A stretch of 61,644 nt of DNA from an uncultured Desulfovibrio sp. (GTDB lineage: Bacteria > Desulfobacterota > Desulfovibrionia > Desulfovibrionales > Desulfovibrionaceae): NCBI RefSeq assembly GCF_944327235.1, contig NZ_CALVHE010000005.1, positions 1 through 61,644 on the forward strand. Direction: 5' to 3'. The position numbers were made by a program, and so were the translations under genes. The notes beneath the pieces were generated by a model. The model was not told the DNA's origin. It saw only the letters and a program-made list of their open reading frames with translations, and searched no databases. Positions 18,601 to 26,724 of the stretch are shown piece by piece; the first letter of the stretch is position 1; each line of letters starts with the position of its first letter.

Positions 18601-19348
18601 CACAACACATGACCGCCAACGGCTCGGCCTGTCCGTCCCCCAGCCAGACGCCCCGCTGTCCAAGATCGCGCAGCGCCGCCTCCCGCACCTGCTCCTCGGC
18701 GGCAAAGGGGGCACGTCCCACGGCGAGCAGCGCCTCCCGCCAGTCGGAGCGGCTCGCCCCCACACGGTATGTCTTGCCCGCTTCCGTGATCTCCGCACAG
18801 GAGATGCCCTCCAGCGTCAGCGGCGTCACGGCGGCCAGAGCACGGGCACGTTGCGTGTCCGATCCTCTGCCCAGCAGCCAGAGGGCGCGCCGCCCGTCCT
18901 CCTCATGATGGAAAAAGACGCATCCGGCCAGACTTTCGGCCAGTGCGTCGGCCAGCTCGCGCAAGAGCGCCGCGCAGTCTCGGCTGTCGGAAGAGAGCGG
19001 CCGCACTTGCGGCCGCGGCAGTCCGGCGGCCTCGCAGGCCTCGGCCAGCGCGGCCTGGAGCTGCCCGGCCTCGTCGGTCGCGGATGCCGCGCACCACCAG
19101 ATATCCCGATGCGCGAGACCTTCGCGAAAGGCGCGGACCTCGTCGAGCAGGGCGGAAAGACAGGACGACAGCTCCCCCTCCGCGAGCGGCAGGGGACGAA
19201 CTGCCACCAGAACAAGTGACACAGGCAGGGAGGCGATCTGATTCATGCTGATTTGCTGGAGAAAAGAGGGTTCTTCCTCCAGTATGCCAAGAAGAGTCCC
19301 CTTAGTCCAGAGAGGCGACTGCGGGAAAATTTCCGGCCAGACGGGCAT
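15614..19348 (-). CDS. Polyketide-synthase-like protein: acyltransferase, ACP-like, degenerate reductase and dehydratase-like regions
   Basis: A 1244-residue multidomain protein. Residues 1-245 are unassigned. Residues 247-560 form a malonyl-type acyltransferase: GQGSVWPGMG, nucleophile S331 in GHSLGE, and LAFHHPAM (434-441). Residues 593-668 resemble an acyl carrier protein, but its DSL motif is altered (candidate phosphopantetheine S630 preceded by Arg). Residues 725-930 look like a decayed ketoreductase (Rossmann-like, no glycine motif). Residues 945-1240 resemble a double-hotdog dehydratase: RPWLADC has Cys962 where the catalytic His is expected, while a D1160-x3-Q1164 pair is kept. No ketosynthase is visible. 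An alternative start is ATG 19244-19246 (1210 residues); neither has a clear ribosome site. It diverges from the alpha-oxoamine synthase gene. Confidence 0.72.
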   Translation of the reverse strand: MPVWPEIFPQSPLWTKGTLLGILEEEPSFLQQISMNQIASLPVSLVLVAVRPLPLAEGELSSCLSALLDEVRAFREGLAHRDIWWCAASATDEAGQLQAALAEACEAAGLPRPQVRPLSSDSRDCAALLRELADALAESLAGCVFFHHEEDGRRALWLLGRGSDTQRARALAAVTPLTLEGISCAEITEAGKTYRVGASRSDWREALLAVGRAPFAAEEQVREAALRDLGQRGVWLGDGQAEPLAVMCCGQGSVWPGMGRELYDQFPAARAAMDRLAAVADWDVLSLLDERDEEKIGLTRWQQPYLFLLEYAQWSHLASLGLKPSLLCGHSLGELIALCLAGVYAPETAWYILDTRAQHMSELEARATRETGMMAVHAEAQLIEEARRLWPALYVSNYNTPKQYIVSGPRDMLMEARKHFRKQRLPAIMLNVSLAFHHPAMRVLRDMSLRRLNALAMQSPQLPLLSCVTTGFYPQQQREICEYIADLDENAVRWVECVRQMWTRDGIRHFVELGPQDTLCGLVTDIEPRSLCLSASRKGHEAEGLRRTCAQLYALGHLPAVGLKAHAARWEGAAVPAAGPVSPASRPVTDMPPLGPLARRIVALLEETAGLPAGSVTPQWDLRYDLSLRSSRFPLLVQQLETVLGRSVSFEALMGVMTVGDLLAAVGLSSVPAGTAATDAEAVDRAGPADALDRRPFLRYAADADGHWRPAAWDPVSHGPGVRPDGAVLVWSDDGERAARLLEGLAALGQTLIIPPACETACRRLERLGCSVRCLDPATGAGEGASAADFLRVGLAFLREECMALSGCLLDGPCDTEAEGEALRVLRERDDTEALWLRRIRVLLPEELEAFTTAVQSPDAPAVIGILEDGLPPLAQEWGDMFAREILLACESPVLWARAECLGGLLPQAVGEAGLRLQPWRERPEVFPGLFARQEPPRTASGRDFLLSGEFSRYARPWLADCGGGSETDLPCLPPSQALRSLLDGARIAYPWLYPNGLCDVRLGEPLPLPPGITRETRLDIRARSWLRQDGVMTRMCHCRLEARGLTDNGRHTDRWLSVMEGMALLGRTAAGLPALWESGSDADTEGTWADGDGGLAGFYGRRAIGAASRLLGEVLPDGQMFKAGGDRGEAWPTVRFALDGKAVAPEGVSGYTSLLRLVDAVEQGAWLAQEKWFDDGTAAWRMTGIGFIRFAGPDDRQAAVLELRCGWRTGQLRRFDAQICDACGRALLTLNQMEFERSLPVQA

Positions 19349-19361
19349 CCCGGCAATTCAC

Positions 19362-19390
19362 TTGCCATATGCCGTCACATAAGTTACGCT
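19362..19390 (+). promoter_or_regulatory. Possible sigma-70 promoter for the oxoamine synthase
   Basis: TTGCCA and TACGCT are separated by 17 bases in the 123-base divergent region between the PKS-like gene and the oxoamine synthase. Both hexamers are only moderate matches. Confidence 0.28.
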
Positions 19391-19471
19391 GAATTGATAC
19401 AAATTTGCAGCAAGGGACGGGGAGCCGCTCTCGCTTACCCTCCCATATCTATTTTTTAAGGATATGACAGC

Positions 19472-20767
19472 ATGAAAGACCCGCAAACCTCCCAGGCCGC
19501 CGCATCTGAAAGCGTCGCATCCGGCTTCAACCGTATGCGCTCCAAACTTTCATTTGCCCGTCTTGTGGAAATGGGCGCCAAGATGGGCCTGGACAACCCC
19601 CTCTTTCTCTGCCATGACCGTGCCGCCAAGGCGACGGCCCAGATAGACGGCAAGGAATATCTCAATTTTTCCACATATGATTATCTGGATCTCAACACGC
19701 ACCCGGAGATCACCGAAGCCGTCACCGAAGCCGCGCGCCTCTTCGGCTCCTCCGCCGGGGCCAGCCGCCTCGTGGGCGGGGAGCGTCCCCCGCACCGGCA
19801 GCTTGAGCAGGCCGTTGCTCGCCTTTACGGCGTGGAGGACTGCATCGCCTATGTGAGCGGCCATGCCACCAACGTCTCCACGCTGGGCTTCATGTTCGGG
19901 CCGCGCGACGCCATCTTTTATGACGGTCTGGCTCACAATTCCCTCATGCAGGGGGCGCGTCTTTCCGGGGCGGAGCGCTACTCCTATACCCACAATGATT
20001 GCGATGCGCTGGAAAGCCTGCTCAAGGCCCACCGCGACAAGCACAAGCGCGCCGTCATCGTGACCGAAGGGCTGTTCAGCATGGACGGGAACATCCCGGA
20101 CCTGCCCCGGCTCATCCGGCTCAAGAAACAGTACGATTGCATGTTGCTCGTGGACGAGGCGCATTCCTTCGGCGTACTCGGCGCGACCGGTCGCGGCGCC
20201 CACGAATATTTCGGCATCGACGCCAATGAAGTGGACATGTGGATGAGCACCCTCAGCAAGAGCATGTGCGGCTGCGGCGGCTTCATCGCGGGCAGCAGCG
20301 AGATCGTGGAGTTCCTCCGCTACGGTTCGCCGGGATTCGTGTTCAGCGTCGGTATGCCGCCCATCGTGGCCGCAGCCTGCAACAAGGCGCTGGAACTCAT
20401 GCTGCGCGAGCCGGAACGTGTCCACAAGCTGCAGCGCATCAGCCAGTATTTCCTTGAATATGCCCAGAGCAAGGGGCTGGATACCGGCGCGGCCCAGGGA
20501 TACGCCATCGTGCCCGTCATGGTGGGAGACTCCATGGCCGCGGGCTTTCTGGCCAACCTGCTCTTCAAGCGCGGGCTGTATGTCATGCCCATCACCTTCC
20601 CGGCCGTCAAGGAAGGGGAGGCCCGCCTGCGCTTCTTCCTCTCCGCCGCCCATTCCGAAGAACAGATACGGCAGGCGCTGGACGCCGTGGCGGAAGAGCT
20701 GCCCAAGGCACGGGAAATCATCGCCAACTACAAGCGGGAACATATCGAGGATCCCGCGGACGACTAG
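19472..20767 (+). CDS. Alpha-oxoamine synthase (KBL/SPT/BioF-like, PLP-dependent)
   Basis: The 431-residue fold-type I enzyme condenses an amino acid with an acyl thioester, releasing CO2. Motifs present: LNFSTYDYLDLNTHPEI, GSSAGASRLVGG, DGLAHNSLMQGARLSG, the PLP aspartate and histidine in VDEAHSFGVLGATGRG, and the PLP lysine in STLSKSMCGCGGF. It is longer than BioF (about 385), with an N-terminal extension of some 45 residues as in serine palmitoyltransferase-like and ACP-linked members. The neighbouring ACP/AT protein suggests an ACP-bound acyl donor; no biotin genes are near. AAGGAT precedes the start. The TAG stop lies in the first bases of repeat A2. Confidence 0.85.
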   Translation: MKDPQTSQAAASESVASGFNRMRSKLSFARLVEMGAKMGLDNPLFLCHDRAAKATAQIDGKEYLNFSTYDYLDLNTHPEITEAVTEAARLFGSSAGASRLVGGERPPHRQLEQAVARLYGVEDCIAYVSGHATNVSTLGFMFGPRDAIFYDGLAHNSLMQGARLSGAERYSYTHNDCDALESLLKAHRDKHKRAVIVTEGLFSMDGNIPDLPRLIRLKKQYDCMLLVDEAHSFGVLGATGRGAHEYFGIDANEVDMWMSTLSKSMCGCGGFIAGSSEIVEFLRYGSPGFVFSVGMPPIVAAACNKALELMLREPERVHKLQRISQYFLEYAQSKGLDTGAAQGYAIVPVMVGDSMAAGFLANLLFKRGLYVMPITFPAVKEGEARLRFFLSAAHSEEQIRQALDAVAEELPKAREIIANYKREHIEDPADD

Positions 20768-20912
20768 GGCCTTTTGGCGTTGAAAAAGGCAAAATGCGTA
20801 GCGGCGGCACAGCGCCGCCCTGCCCAACGTGAACGGGAAAACCGTATTTTTTCCGCGAAACGACAGGCCGTATGGTTTGGGACGCGAAGCGTTTCAAACT
20901 GAAAATGCTCTA
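20765..20912 (-). mobile_element. MITE family A, copy A2 (148 bp)
   Basis: A full-length copy in reverse orientation to A1. Its first three bases (TAG of TAGGGC) form the stop codon of the oxoamine synthase; it ends GAAAATGCTCTA. It lies between the synthase and the first glycosyltransferase gene. Confidence 0.85.
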
Positions 20913-20983
20913 GCTGTCGGGGCCGGGCGTCGCCGCTCCGGCCCTTCCTCTTTTTCCGGCCGTTGCGCCGTTCAGGAGTCGCC

Positions 20984-22321
20984 ATGTCCACGGATTCCGC
21001 CACGCCTTCCCCTGCCTCCCCGGACTCCGACCTGTCGAGACGGTTGCCGCGGACGGCCTATGTGCTGCTCTGGTTCCCGCTTTCTTCCGAAACATTCATC
21101 TTCCGGGAAGTACAGCGTCTTGCCGCGCTGGGCATGTCCTTGCGCGTCTACACCATGTACGGCAAGCGTCTCAAGGGCAGCAGCGAAGAGATGCGGCAAT
21201 GCCCACTGCCGACCATGCGGCTGGGGATGCGGAACACCTTCCGTATCCTCGGCGCGTTCTTCCGCGCGCTGGGCCGCAATCCCGGCGCTGTCTGGCAGCT
21301 CATGCGCGAGGGGCTTTTCCGGCGTATGCGCAACCTTGAGGCGCTGGGAGAAAACGTCTGGTGCTTCCTGGCCGGTTTCCTGCTGGCGGAGCAGGCGCGG
21401 CGCGATCAGGTGGAATTGCTGCATTCGGCTTGGGGCAATGGTTGCGCCACGGCCGTGTGGGTGGCCTCGCGGGTATCGGGCATCCCCTTCGCCTTTACCG
21501 GACGGGCGGGCGACATCTACCCACAGGACGGCATCCTGCGCGAAAAATGCCGTGATGCCCTGTTCATCCGCACCAACAATCTGGCCAATGTGCCGTGGCT
21601 GCAAAGTTTCTGCCCGGACGACGAACAGGACAAGGTGCACGCCGTCTACAATGGACTGACCCTTGCCCAGCGCACGGAATGCGAGATGCCGTTCACGCCT
21701 CCCTATCGCCTGCTGGCGGTGGGGCGCTTTTGCCGCACCAAGGGCTTCCCCGAACTGCTGACCATGATGGCCCGCCTGCGCCGCGAGGGCGTTCCTGTGC
21801 ATCTCACGCTGGTCGGTGACGGCGGCTGGCGGCGCAAGCTGCAGGCCATGCGCCGCCGTCTGGATCTGGAAGGCGTGGTGGATATGCCGGGCTTCGTGCC
21901 CAACGACCGCATCCGGGAGTATATGCGCAGCCACGACATGCTCGTGGTGCCCAGCGTGGTGCATACCAACGGCGACCGGGACGGCATCCCCAACGTCATC
22001 ATGGAAGCGCTTTCCTGCCGTATGCCGGTGGTGGCCACCGACGTCTGCGGCATACGGGAAGTGGTGGAGGACGGCGTGACCGGTCTGCTGGTCCCCCAGC
22101 GCGACCCCGCCGCGCTGGCCGATGCCGTGCGCAGGATGCTTTCCGACAGGGAAGCGGCGCAACGCATGGCCGAAGCGGGGCGTCAACGGGTATTGCGCAT
22201 GTTCGACAGCGAGACCAACATCCGGGAGCTGGCGGGACTCTATGCCGAGCAATATGCCGAGTGGCGGGCCTCGCGCCCCGATGTCTGGCTTTTTACCCGC
22301 AGCCTGCCGCAGGACGATTAG
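20984..22321 (+). CDS. Glycosyltransferase family 4
   Basis: The 445-residue GT-B enzyme transfers a sugar from a nucleotide-sugar donor. The N-terminal acceptor domain contains YVLLWFPLSSETFIFREVQRL. The C-terminal domain has LLAVGRFCRTKGFPELLTMM, LTLVGDGGWRRKLQ and DRDGIPNVIMEALSCRMPVVATDVCGIREVV, the GT4 donor-binding block. CAGGAGTCGCC precedes the ATG at 20984. It is the first gene of a tight group with the deacetylase, a second GT4 and the AsnB-like gene. The second GT4 shares the same N-terminal pattern (FIFREV), so the two are paralogues. Confidence 0.88.
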   Translation: MSTDSATPSPASPDSDLSRRLPRTAYVLLWFPLSSETFIFREVQRLAALGMSLRVYTMYGKRLKGSSEEMRQCPLPTMRLGMRNTFRILGAFFRALGRNPGAVWQLMREGLFRRMRNLEALGENVWCFLAGFLLAEQARRDQVELLHSAWGNGCATAVWVASRVSGIPFAFTGRAGDIYPQDGILREKCRDALFIRTNNLANVPWLQSFCPDDEQDKVHAVYNGLTLAQRTECEMPFTPPYRLLAVGRFCRTKGFPELLTMMARLRREGVPVHLTLVGDGGWRRKLQAMRRRLDLEGVVDMPGFVPNDRIREYMRSHDMLVVPSVVHTNGDRDGIPNVIMEALSCRMPVVATDVCGIREVVEDGVTGLLVPQRDPAALADAVRRMLSDREAAQRMAEAGRQRVLRMFDSETNIRELAGLYAEQYAEWRASRPDVWLFTRSLPQDD

Positions 22322-22327
22322 GACGAC

Positions 22328-23377
22328 ATGGGCCGACCGCTGCTGTGGCTGGCTGCCAGCCTTGATGTGGAAGAAGAAGGGCTTTTCGGCGGACGCTATG
22401 TCTGTCGTGCGCCCTCCGTGCGCAATACGGCCTTCCTGAGCCGGCTGGCCCCCCTGCTGGAGCGCGGTCTGCGGCCCACGCTTTTCTGTACGCACTGCGC
22501 GCTGACGGACACGGCTACGCAAGCCCAGCTTGCCCGCCTGCGGGACCGACACGGAGCGGAGATCGCCGCGCATCTCCATTTCTGGAACACGCCCCCGCTG
22601 GCTGACGGCCCGGACGTGCTGCCCCGTGTGCCCGCCGTAGCGCTGGGACAGGACGCTTTCCGGGCCAAGCTGCGGAGCCTGCTGGCCGCGGGGAGGACCT
22701 TCCAGGGGGAGGATCTGCGGTCTTTCCGAATGGGGCGCTGGGATCTGCACCGCCATCACTGGCCGGTACTGGCGGAACTGGGCCTTACCTGCGACGCCTC
22801 GGTGCGGCCGCTGCACGGGCCTGCCGCCGATGCCCACGGGCTGCGCCTGCGCCCGGATCATTTTTCAGCGCCGCGCACGCCTTATGTCGTCCGTACCGCC
22901 AGTGGCGACATCGTGGAAGTCCCGCTCTCGGTGACGCCGCTGCTGCCGGGGCTGCCGTCCCTGCTGGAACGGCTCCCCGCCGTCCTGCGCCGGTCCGCTG
23001 TGGGGAGCTTTTCCCACTGGGGAGCTCTGGCCCTGCTGCCCGTGGAGCATCCGCTCCGGGTCATGCAGTATATGACGCGGCGCTTCGTGGCCGCCGGAGG
23101 GCGTATCCTCAGTCTGACCTGGCACTCCTCGGAGATGATGCCCGGCGGCGCGCCCCATATGCCCGACGATACGCACGTCACGCGATTTCTTGAAAAAATA
23201 GAAAGATATCTTGACTGGTTACCAACGATAGGCGACCTGCGCCACGTCACCATGCAGGATATTTGCCGGGACCTGCGCCCCTGTGCCGCGCCCCTGCCTC
23301 CGGCAGGAGCGGACTGGAGCGTCCTTCCCGGAGAAACATTCTCCGATTCTCCCCCGTGTGCCCTGGAGGTTGCATGA
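22328..23377 (+). CDS. Polysaccharide deacetylase-like (NodB-fold) protein
   Basis: The 349-residue protein has an N-terminal WLAASLDVEEEG (Asp-Val-Glu motif), HLHFWNTPP as the zinc His region, SFRMGRWDLHRHHW (Arg-Met-Gly-Arg-Trp) and a late LTWHSSEMMPGGAPHM. This matches WalW-type members of the NodB homology family that deacetylate N-acetyl sugars or act on O-linked groups. No signal peptide is visible, suggesting action in the cytoplasm on lipid-linked or nucleotide-bound glycan. It starts six bases after the first glycosyltransferase and overlaps the second by four bases (ATGA). Confidence 0.8.
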   Translation: MGRPLLWLAASLDVEEEGLFGGRYVCRAPSVRNTAFLSRLAPLLERGLRPTLFCTHCALTDTATQAQLARLRDRHGAEIAAHLHFWNTPPLADGPDVLPRVPAVALGQDAFRAKLRSLLAAGRTFQGEDLRSFRMGRWDLHRHHWPVLAELGLTCDASVRPLHGPAADAHGLRLRPDHFSAPRTPYVVRTASGDIVEVPLSVTPLLPGLPSLLERLPAVLRRSAVGSFSHWGALALLPVEHPLRVMQYMTRRFVAAGGRILSLTWHSSEMMPGGAPHMPDDTHVTRFLEKIERYLDWLPTIGDLRHVTMQDICRDLRPCAAPLPPAGADWSVLPGETFSDSPPCALEVA

Positions 23378-24669
23378 ACACGACGCTCCCTGCCGATGAG
23401 AAGGCTCCCCTGCCTGCCGGTCTGCCGCATGTGGCGGTCATCCTTCTGTGGTATCCGCTGTTTACCCAGCCCTTCATTTTCCGCGAGGTGGAGCACCTGC
23501 GCCGCCACCTGCCGCTGACGGTCTACAGCCTGTACGACCATAATCAGCGCTGCTGCTCCGGAGAGATGCGCGCCTCGGCCTCCGCCACCCGCACGCTGGG
23601 CATTCGTGCCCTGCCGCAGCTCGTCCGTGAACTGGCCGTGCAGCTTTGCACGCATCCGCTCCGTTTCGGACGGTTGTTCCGGCAGGCGCTCTTCCACCGC
23701 TGGCCGTCCTGGGAAGCGCTGGGCGAAAACTGCTGGGCCTTCTTTGCCGGGCTCTATCTGGCGCGGCGTTTCCGGGAGGACGGCATGGACATGATCTATG
23801 CGCCGTGGCCGCGCGGGACAGCCACCGCCGCGCGCGTGGCCGCGCAGCTGGCGGGCATCCCCTACGTCATCGCCGTACGCGGCGACAATCTGGCCCCGGC
23901 CGACCCCGATCTGGCCGACAAGCTGCGGGAGGCGCTCGCCGTGCGCGTCAACAACGCCGCGGACAAGGAACGCACGGAAGCCTTCGCCAACGGAGAAGCG
24001 CGGGGCAAGACGCATCTCGTCTACAACTGCCTGACCCTGCCCGGTGAAGAGACATGCCCGGCCCGTCTGCAGATGCCTGTACGTCTGCTGGCGCTGGGAC
24101 GCTTTGACGTGACCAAGGGCTTCGACGTGCTGCTTCGGGCCTGCGACATCCTGGCGCAGCGACAGAAGCAGTTCACCCTGACGCTGGCGGGCGGCGGCGG
24201 ACACCTCTTCGGCCTCGGCAAGGAAGAGAAGCGCCTGCAGACCCTGCGCTCGCAGCTCGGTCTGGAGAACCGCGTCCAGTTCCCCGGTCTGGTCAGCCAC
24301 AATGAGCTGCCCCACCTGATCAAGGCGCACGACATCTTCGTGGCCCCCTGCGTCATCCATCCGTCCGGCAGGCGGGACGGCATCCCCAATACGGTCATCG
24401 AGGCCCTTTCCTGCGGTATGCCGGTGGTCAGCAGCAACATCCATGCCCTGCCCGAAGTGGTCCGCAACGGAGAGACCGGTCTGACGGTCCCGCCCAATGA
24501 CCCGGAAGCCCTTGCCGACGCCATCCAATGGTGCATGGAGCATCCGGATGAAGCCCGTCGAATGGGCAGGCAGGGACAGAAACTCGTCAGGAAGATGTTC
24601 GATCCCGAGACCAACAGCCGCAGCCTGGCGGAAATCTTCTCCGCGCACTATGCCCGGAGGACGGCCTGA
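23374..24669 (+). CDS. Glycosyltransferase family 4 (second paralogue)
   Basis: The 431-residue GT-B enzyme is paralogous to the one two genes upstream. It has VILLWYPLFTQPFIFREVEHL, LLALGRFDVTKGFDVLLRACDIL, a donor site GRRDGIPNTVIEALSCGMPVVSSNIHALPEVV and TGLTVPPNDPEALADAI. TGGAGGTTGC precedes the ATG, which overlaps the deacetylase stop. Its own TGA overlaps the start of the next gene (TGATG). The four-gene run with overlaps indicates a single translationally coupled operon. Confidence 0.9.
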   Translation: MNTTLPADEKAPLPAGLPHVAVILLWYPLFTQPFIFREVEHLRRHLPLTVYSLYDHNQRCCSGEMRASASATRTLGIRALPQLVRELAVQLCTHPLRFGRLFRQALFHRWPSWEALGENCWAFFAGLYLARRFREDGMDMIYAPWPRGTATAARVAAQLAGIPYVIAVRGDNLAPADPDLADKLREALAVRVNNAADKERTEAFANGEARGKTHLVYNCLTLPGEETCPARLQMPVRLLALGRFDVTKGFDVLLRACDILAQRQKQFTLTLAGGGGHLFGLGKEEKRLQTLRSQLGLENRVQFPGLVSHNELPHLIKAHDIFVAPCVIHPSGRRDGIPNTVIEALSCGMPVVSSNIHALPEVVRNGETGLTVPPNDPEALADAIQWCMEHPDEARRMGRQGQKLVRKMFDPETNSRSLAEIFSAHYARRTA

Positions 24670-26567
24670 TGTGCGGCATAGCGGGCATTTGCCTCTGTGA
24701 CGGCGCGGGCCTGCCGGAAAACGCCGCCGCGCAGGTGGACGCCATGTGCCGCGCCATGCGGCATCGCGGGCCGGACGGACAGGGCGTCTGGAGCGGCGAC
24801 GGCGTCTGTCTGGGGCACCGCCGCCTGTCCATCATCGACCTTGCGGGCGGCGCGCAGCCCATGCACAGCGCCGATGACCGTTATCATGTGACCTTCAACG
24901 GCGAGATCTACAATTTCCCGGAACTGCGCAAGGAGCTGGAAGCGCAGGGGATGCGGTTCCGCACCACTTCGGATACGGAGATCATCCTTGCGGGCTGGCA
25001 GGTCTGGGGCAGTGACTGTCTGCGTCACTTCGACGGCATGTTCGCCTTTGCCCTCTGGGATGCCCAGGAGAAGCGCCTCTTCTGCGCCAGGGACCGTTTC
25101 GGCAAGAAGCCCTTCTTTTACACGCTCCAGCACGGCCGCCTGTACTTCGCCTCCGAACTGACCGCGCTCACCGACTTGTCGGAACTGACGTTCACGCTCT
25201 CGCCCGAAGCCCTCATGCGCTATCTGGCCTACGAGTATGTGCCGACGCCGCAGACCATGTATGCCGAGGCCTCGTCCCTGCCGCCCTCTCACTGGCTGGA
25301 GCTCCACGAGGGCAAGCTGCGGGTGGAACGCTACTGGGATCTGCCCTTTCCCGATGAGGGGGATGCCCGCAGCGAGGAAGAGATCTGCGCGACCTATCAT
25401 GAACTGCTGGCCCGCGCCGTCCGCCGCCGCATGATCAGCGACGTGCCGCTGGGGGTACTCCTTTCCGGCGGCATCGATTCCTCCATCGTGGCCGGTCTCA
25501 TGGCCGGGCAGTCCTCCACGCCCATCAAGACCTTCTCCATCGGTTTTCAGGAGGCCAGCTACGACGAGAGCCGCTATGCCCGCATCGTTGCCCGGCGCTG
25601 GAACACCGATCACCATGAGCGCATCCTTTCCGCCGAGGAATGCGCCGAACACCTGCCGCAGATCATCAGCCGCATGGACGTGCCGCTGGCGGATGCCTCG
25701 GCGGCCCCGACCTGGCTGCTTTCCGGCGTCACTCGCGAAAAAGTCACCGTGGCCCTGGGCGGCGACGGCGCGGATGAGCTCTGGGCAGGCTATGAACACT
25801 ATATCGGCTACAAGGTCGCTACCTGGTACAACGCTCTGCCGACCAGCCTGCGGCGCGGGATCATCGAACCGCTCTGCCGCCTGTTGCCGTCCTCTTCCGG
25901 CTACATCAATCCGCGTCTTGCGGTACAGACCTTCCTGCGCGGCGCGCACGCGCCGGACTGGCTGCGGGTGCAGACCCTGCTGACGGCCCTCGATCCCGCG
26001 GCGCAGCGCGAACTGCTGGCCCGGCCGGATACGGCTTTCCTGACGGATGCACGCCTCTTTGCGCCGACCCGTGAACATTTCGAGCACTGGCCGAGCGGGC
26101 CCGGACCGCTGGCCCGCGCTTTCCATGTCTACGCCCGGCAGTATCTGCTGGACGACATCCTGGTCAAGGTGGACCGCTGCTCCATGCTCCACTCTCTGGA
26201 AGTGCGGGCCCCCTTCCTGGACAGAGAAGCCGCGGAATTCGTGGCGCGTCTGCCCATCCGTCACAAATTGCACGGCTTCAAGCGGAAATATCTGCTCAAG
26301 CGCGCCTTTGCCGATGTCCTCCCCCCGGAGATCCTGCGCCGCAACAAACGCGGTTTCCAGATCCCCGTCGCGGACTGGTTGCGCGGCCGGATGCGGCCGC
26401 TGCTCGAGGAGATGCTCGGAGAATCCCGGCTCCGGCAGCAGGGGATCTTTGCCCCGCAGGCTGTCCGCGCCCTCATGGAAGCCCATTTCAGCGGACGGGC
26501 CGACATGCGCAAGCAGCTCTGGACCCTGCTCGTGCTGCAACTCTGGCTGGACGCCCGCCGCCGCTAA
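24669..26567 (+). CDS. asnB: Asparagine synthase-like glutamine amidotransferase
   Basis: The 632-residue protein has an N-terminal Ntn amidotransferase domain with Cys2 (MCGIAGICLCDGAG), RHRGPDGQGVW and LGHRRLSIIDLAGG, then an ATP-pyrophosphatase synthase domain with LSGGIDSSIVAG (about residue 265). Later motifs are GDGADELWAGYEH and QYLLDDILVKVDRCSMLHSLEVRAPFLD. Real AsnB makes asparagine, but such genes inside glycan clusters often amidate a carboxyl on a sugar or lipid. Placement after two glycosyltransferases makes the second role plausible; the sequence alone does not decide. The ATG overlaps the previous stop. Confidence 0.85.
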   Translation: MCGIAGICLCDGAGLPENAAAQVDAMCRAMRHRGPDGQGVWSGDGVCLGHRRLSIIDLAGGAQPMHSADDRYHVTFNGEIYNFPELRKELEAQGMRFRTTSDTEIILAGWQVWGSDCLRHFDGMFAFALWDAQEKRLFCARDRFGKKPFFYTLQHGRLYFASELTALTDLSELTFTLSPEALMRYLAYEYVPTPQTMYAEASSLPPSHWLELHEGKLRVERYWDLPFPDEGDARSEEEICATYHELLARAVRRRMISDVPLGVLLSGGIDSSIVAGLMAGQSSTPIKTFSIGFQEASYDESRYARIVARRWNTDHHERILSAEECAEHLPQIISRMDVPLADASAAPTWLLSGVTREKVTVALGGDGADELWAGYEHYIGYKVATWYNALPTSLRRGIIEPLCRLLPSSSGYINPRLAVQTFLRGAHAPDWLRVQTLLTALDPAAQRELLARPDTAFLTDARLFAPTREHFEHWPSGPGPLARAFHVYARQYLLDDILVKVDRCSMLHSLEVRAPFLDREAAEFVARLPIRHKLHGFKRKYLLKRAFADVLPPEILRRNKRGFQIPVADWLRGRMRPLLEEMLGESRLRQQGIFAPQAVRALMEAHFSGRADMRKQLWTLLVLQLWLDARRR

Positions 26568-26572
26568 AAGCC

Positions 26573-26599
26573 GCGTCGCGACAGGCCCCGGCGCGACGC
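26573..26599 (+). terminator. Hairpin after the asnB-like gene
   Basis: GCGTCGCG pairs with CGCGACGC around an 11-base loop soon after the stop codon. There is no U tract, so this may be a weak or Rho-assisted stop. Confidence 0.4.
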
Positions 26600-26724
26600 G
26601 AAAGCCTCCTTCTTGTTGCCGACTGTAACAAATTGGGGCGCAGGCGGGGCTTGCGGGCCTTATCGGCAGTGTTTATACTGAAAGGGAAACGCCCTTGCGG
26701 CGTAACCATCCCCAAGGAGCCTGC

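Noticed and set aside
24648..26540. A 630-residue open frame antisense to the asnB-like gene
   Set aside because: It is a shadow of the GC-rich opposite strand: no ribosome site, low-complexity Gly/Arg/Gln composition, and the forward gene has clear motifs.
20984..26567. Exosortase A (PEP-CTERM)-type cluster
   Set aside because: The deacetylase, GT4 and AsnB-like genes resemble parts of such clusters, but no exosortase or PEP-CTERM protein is present.
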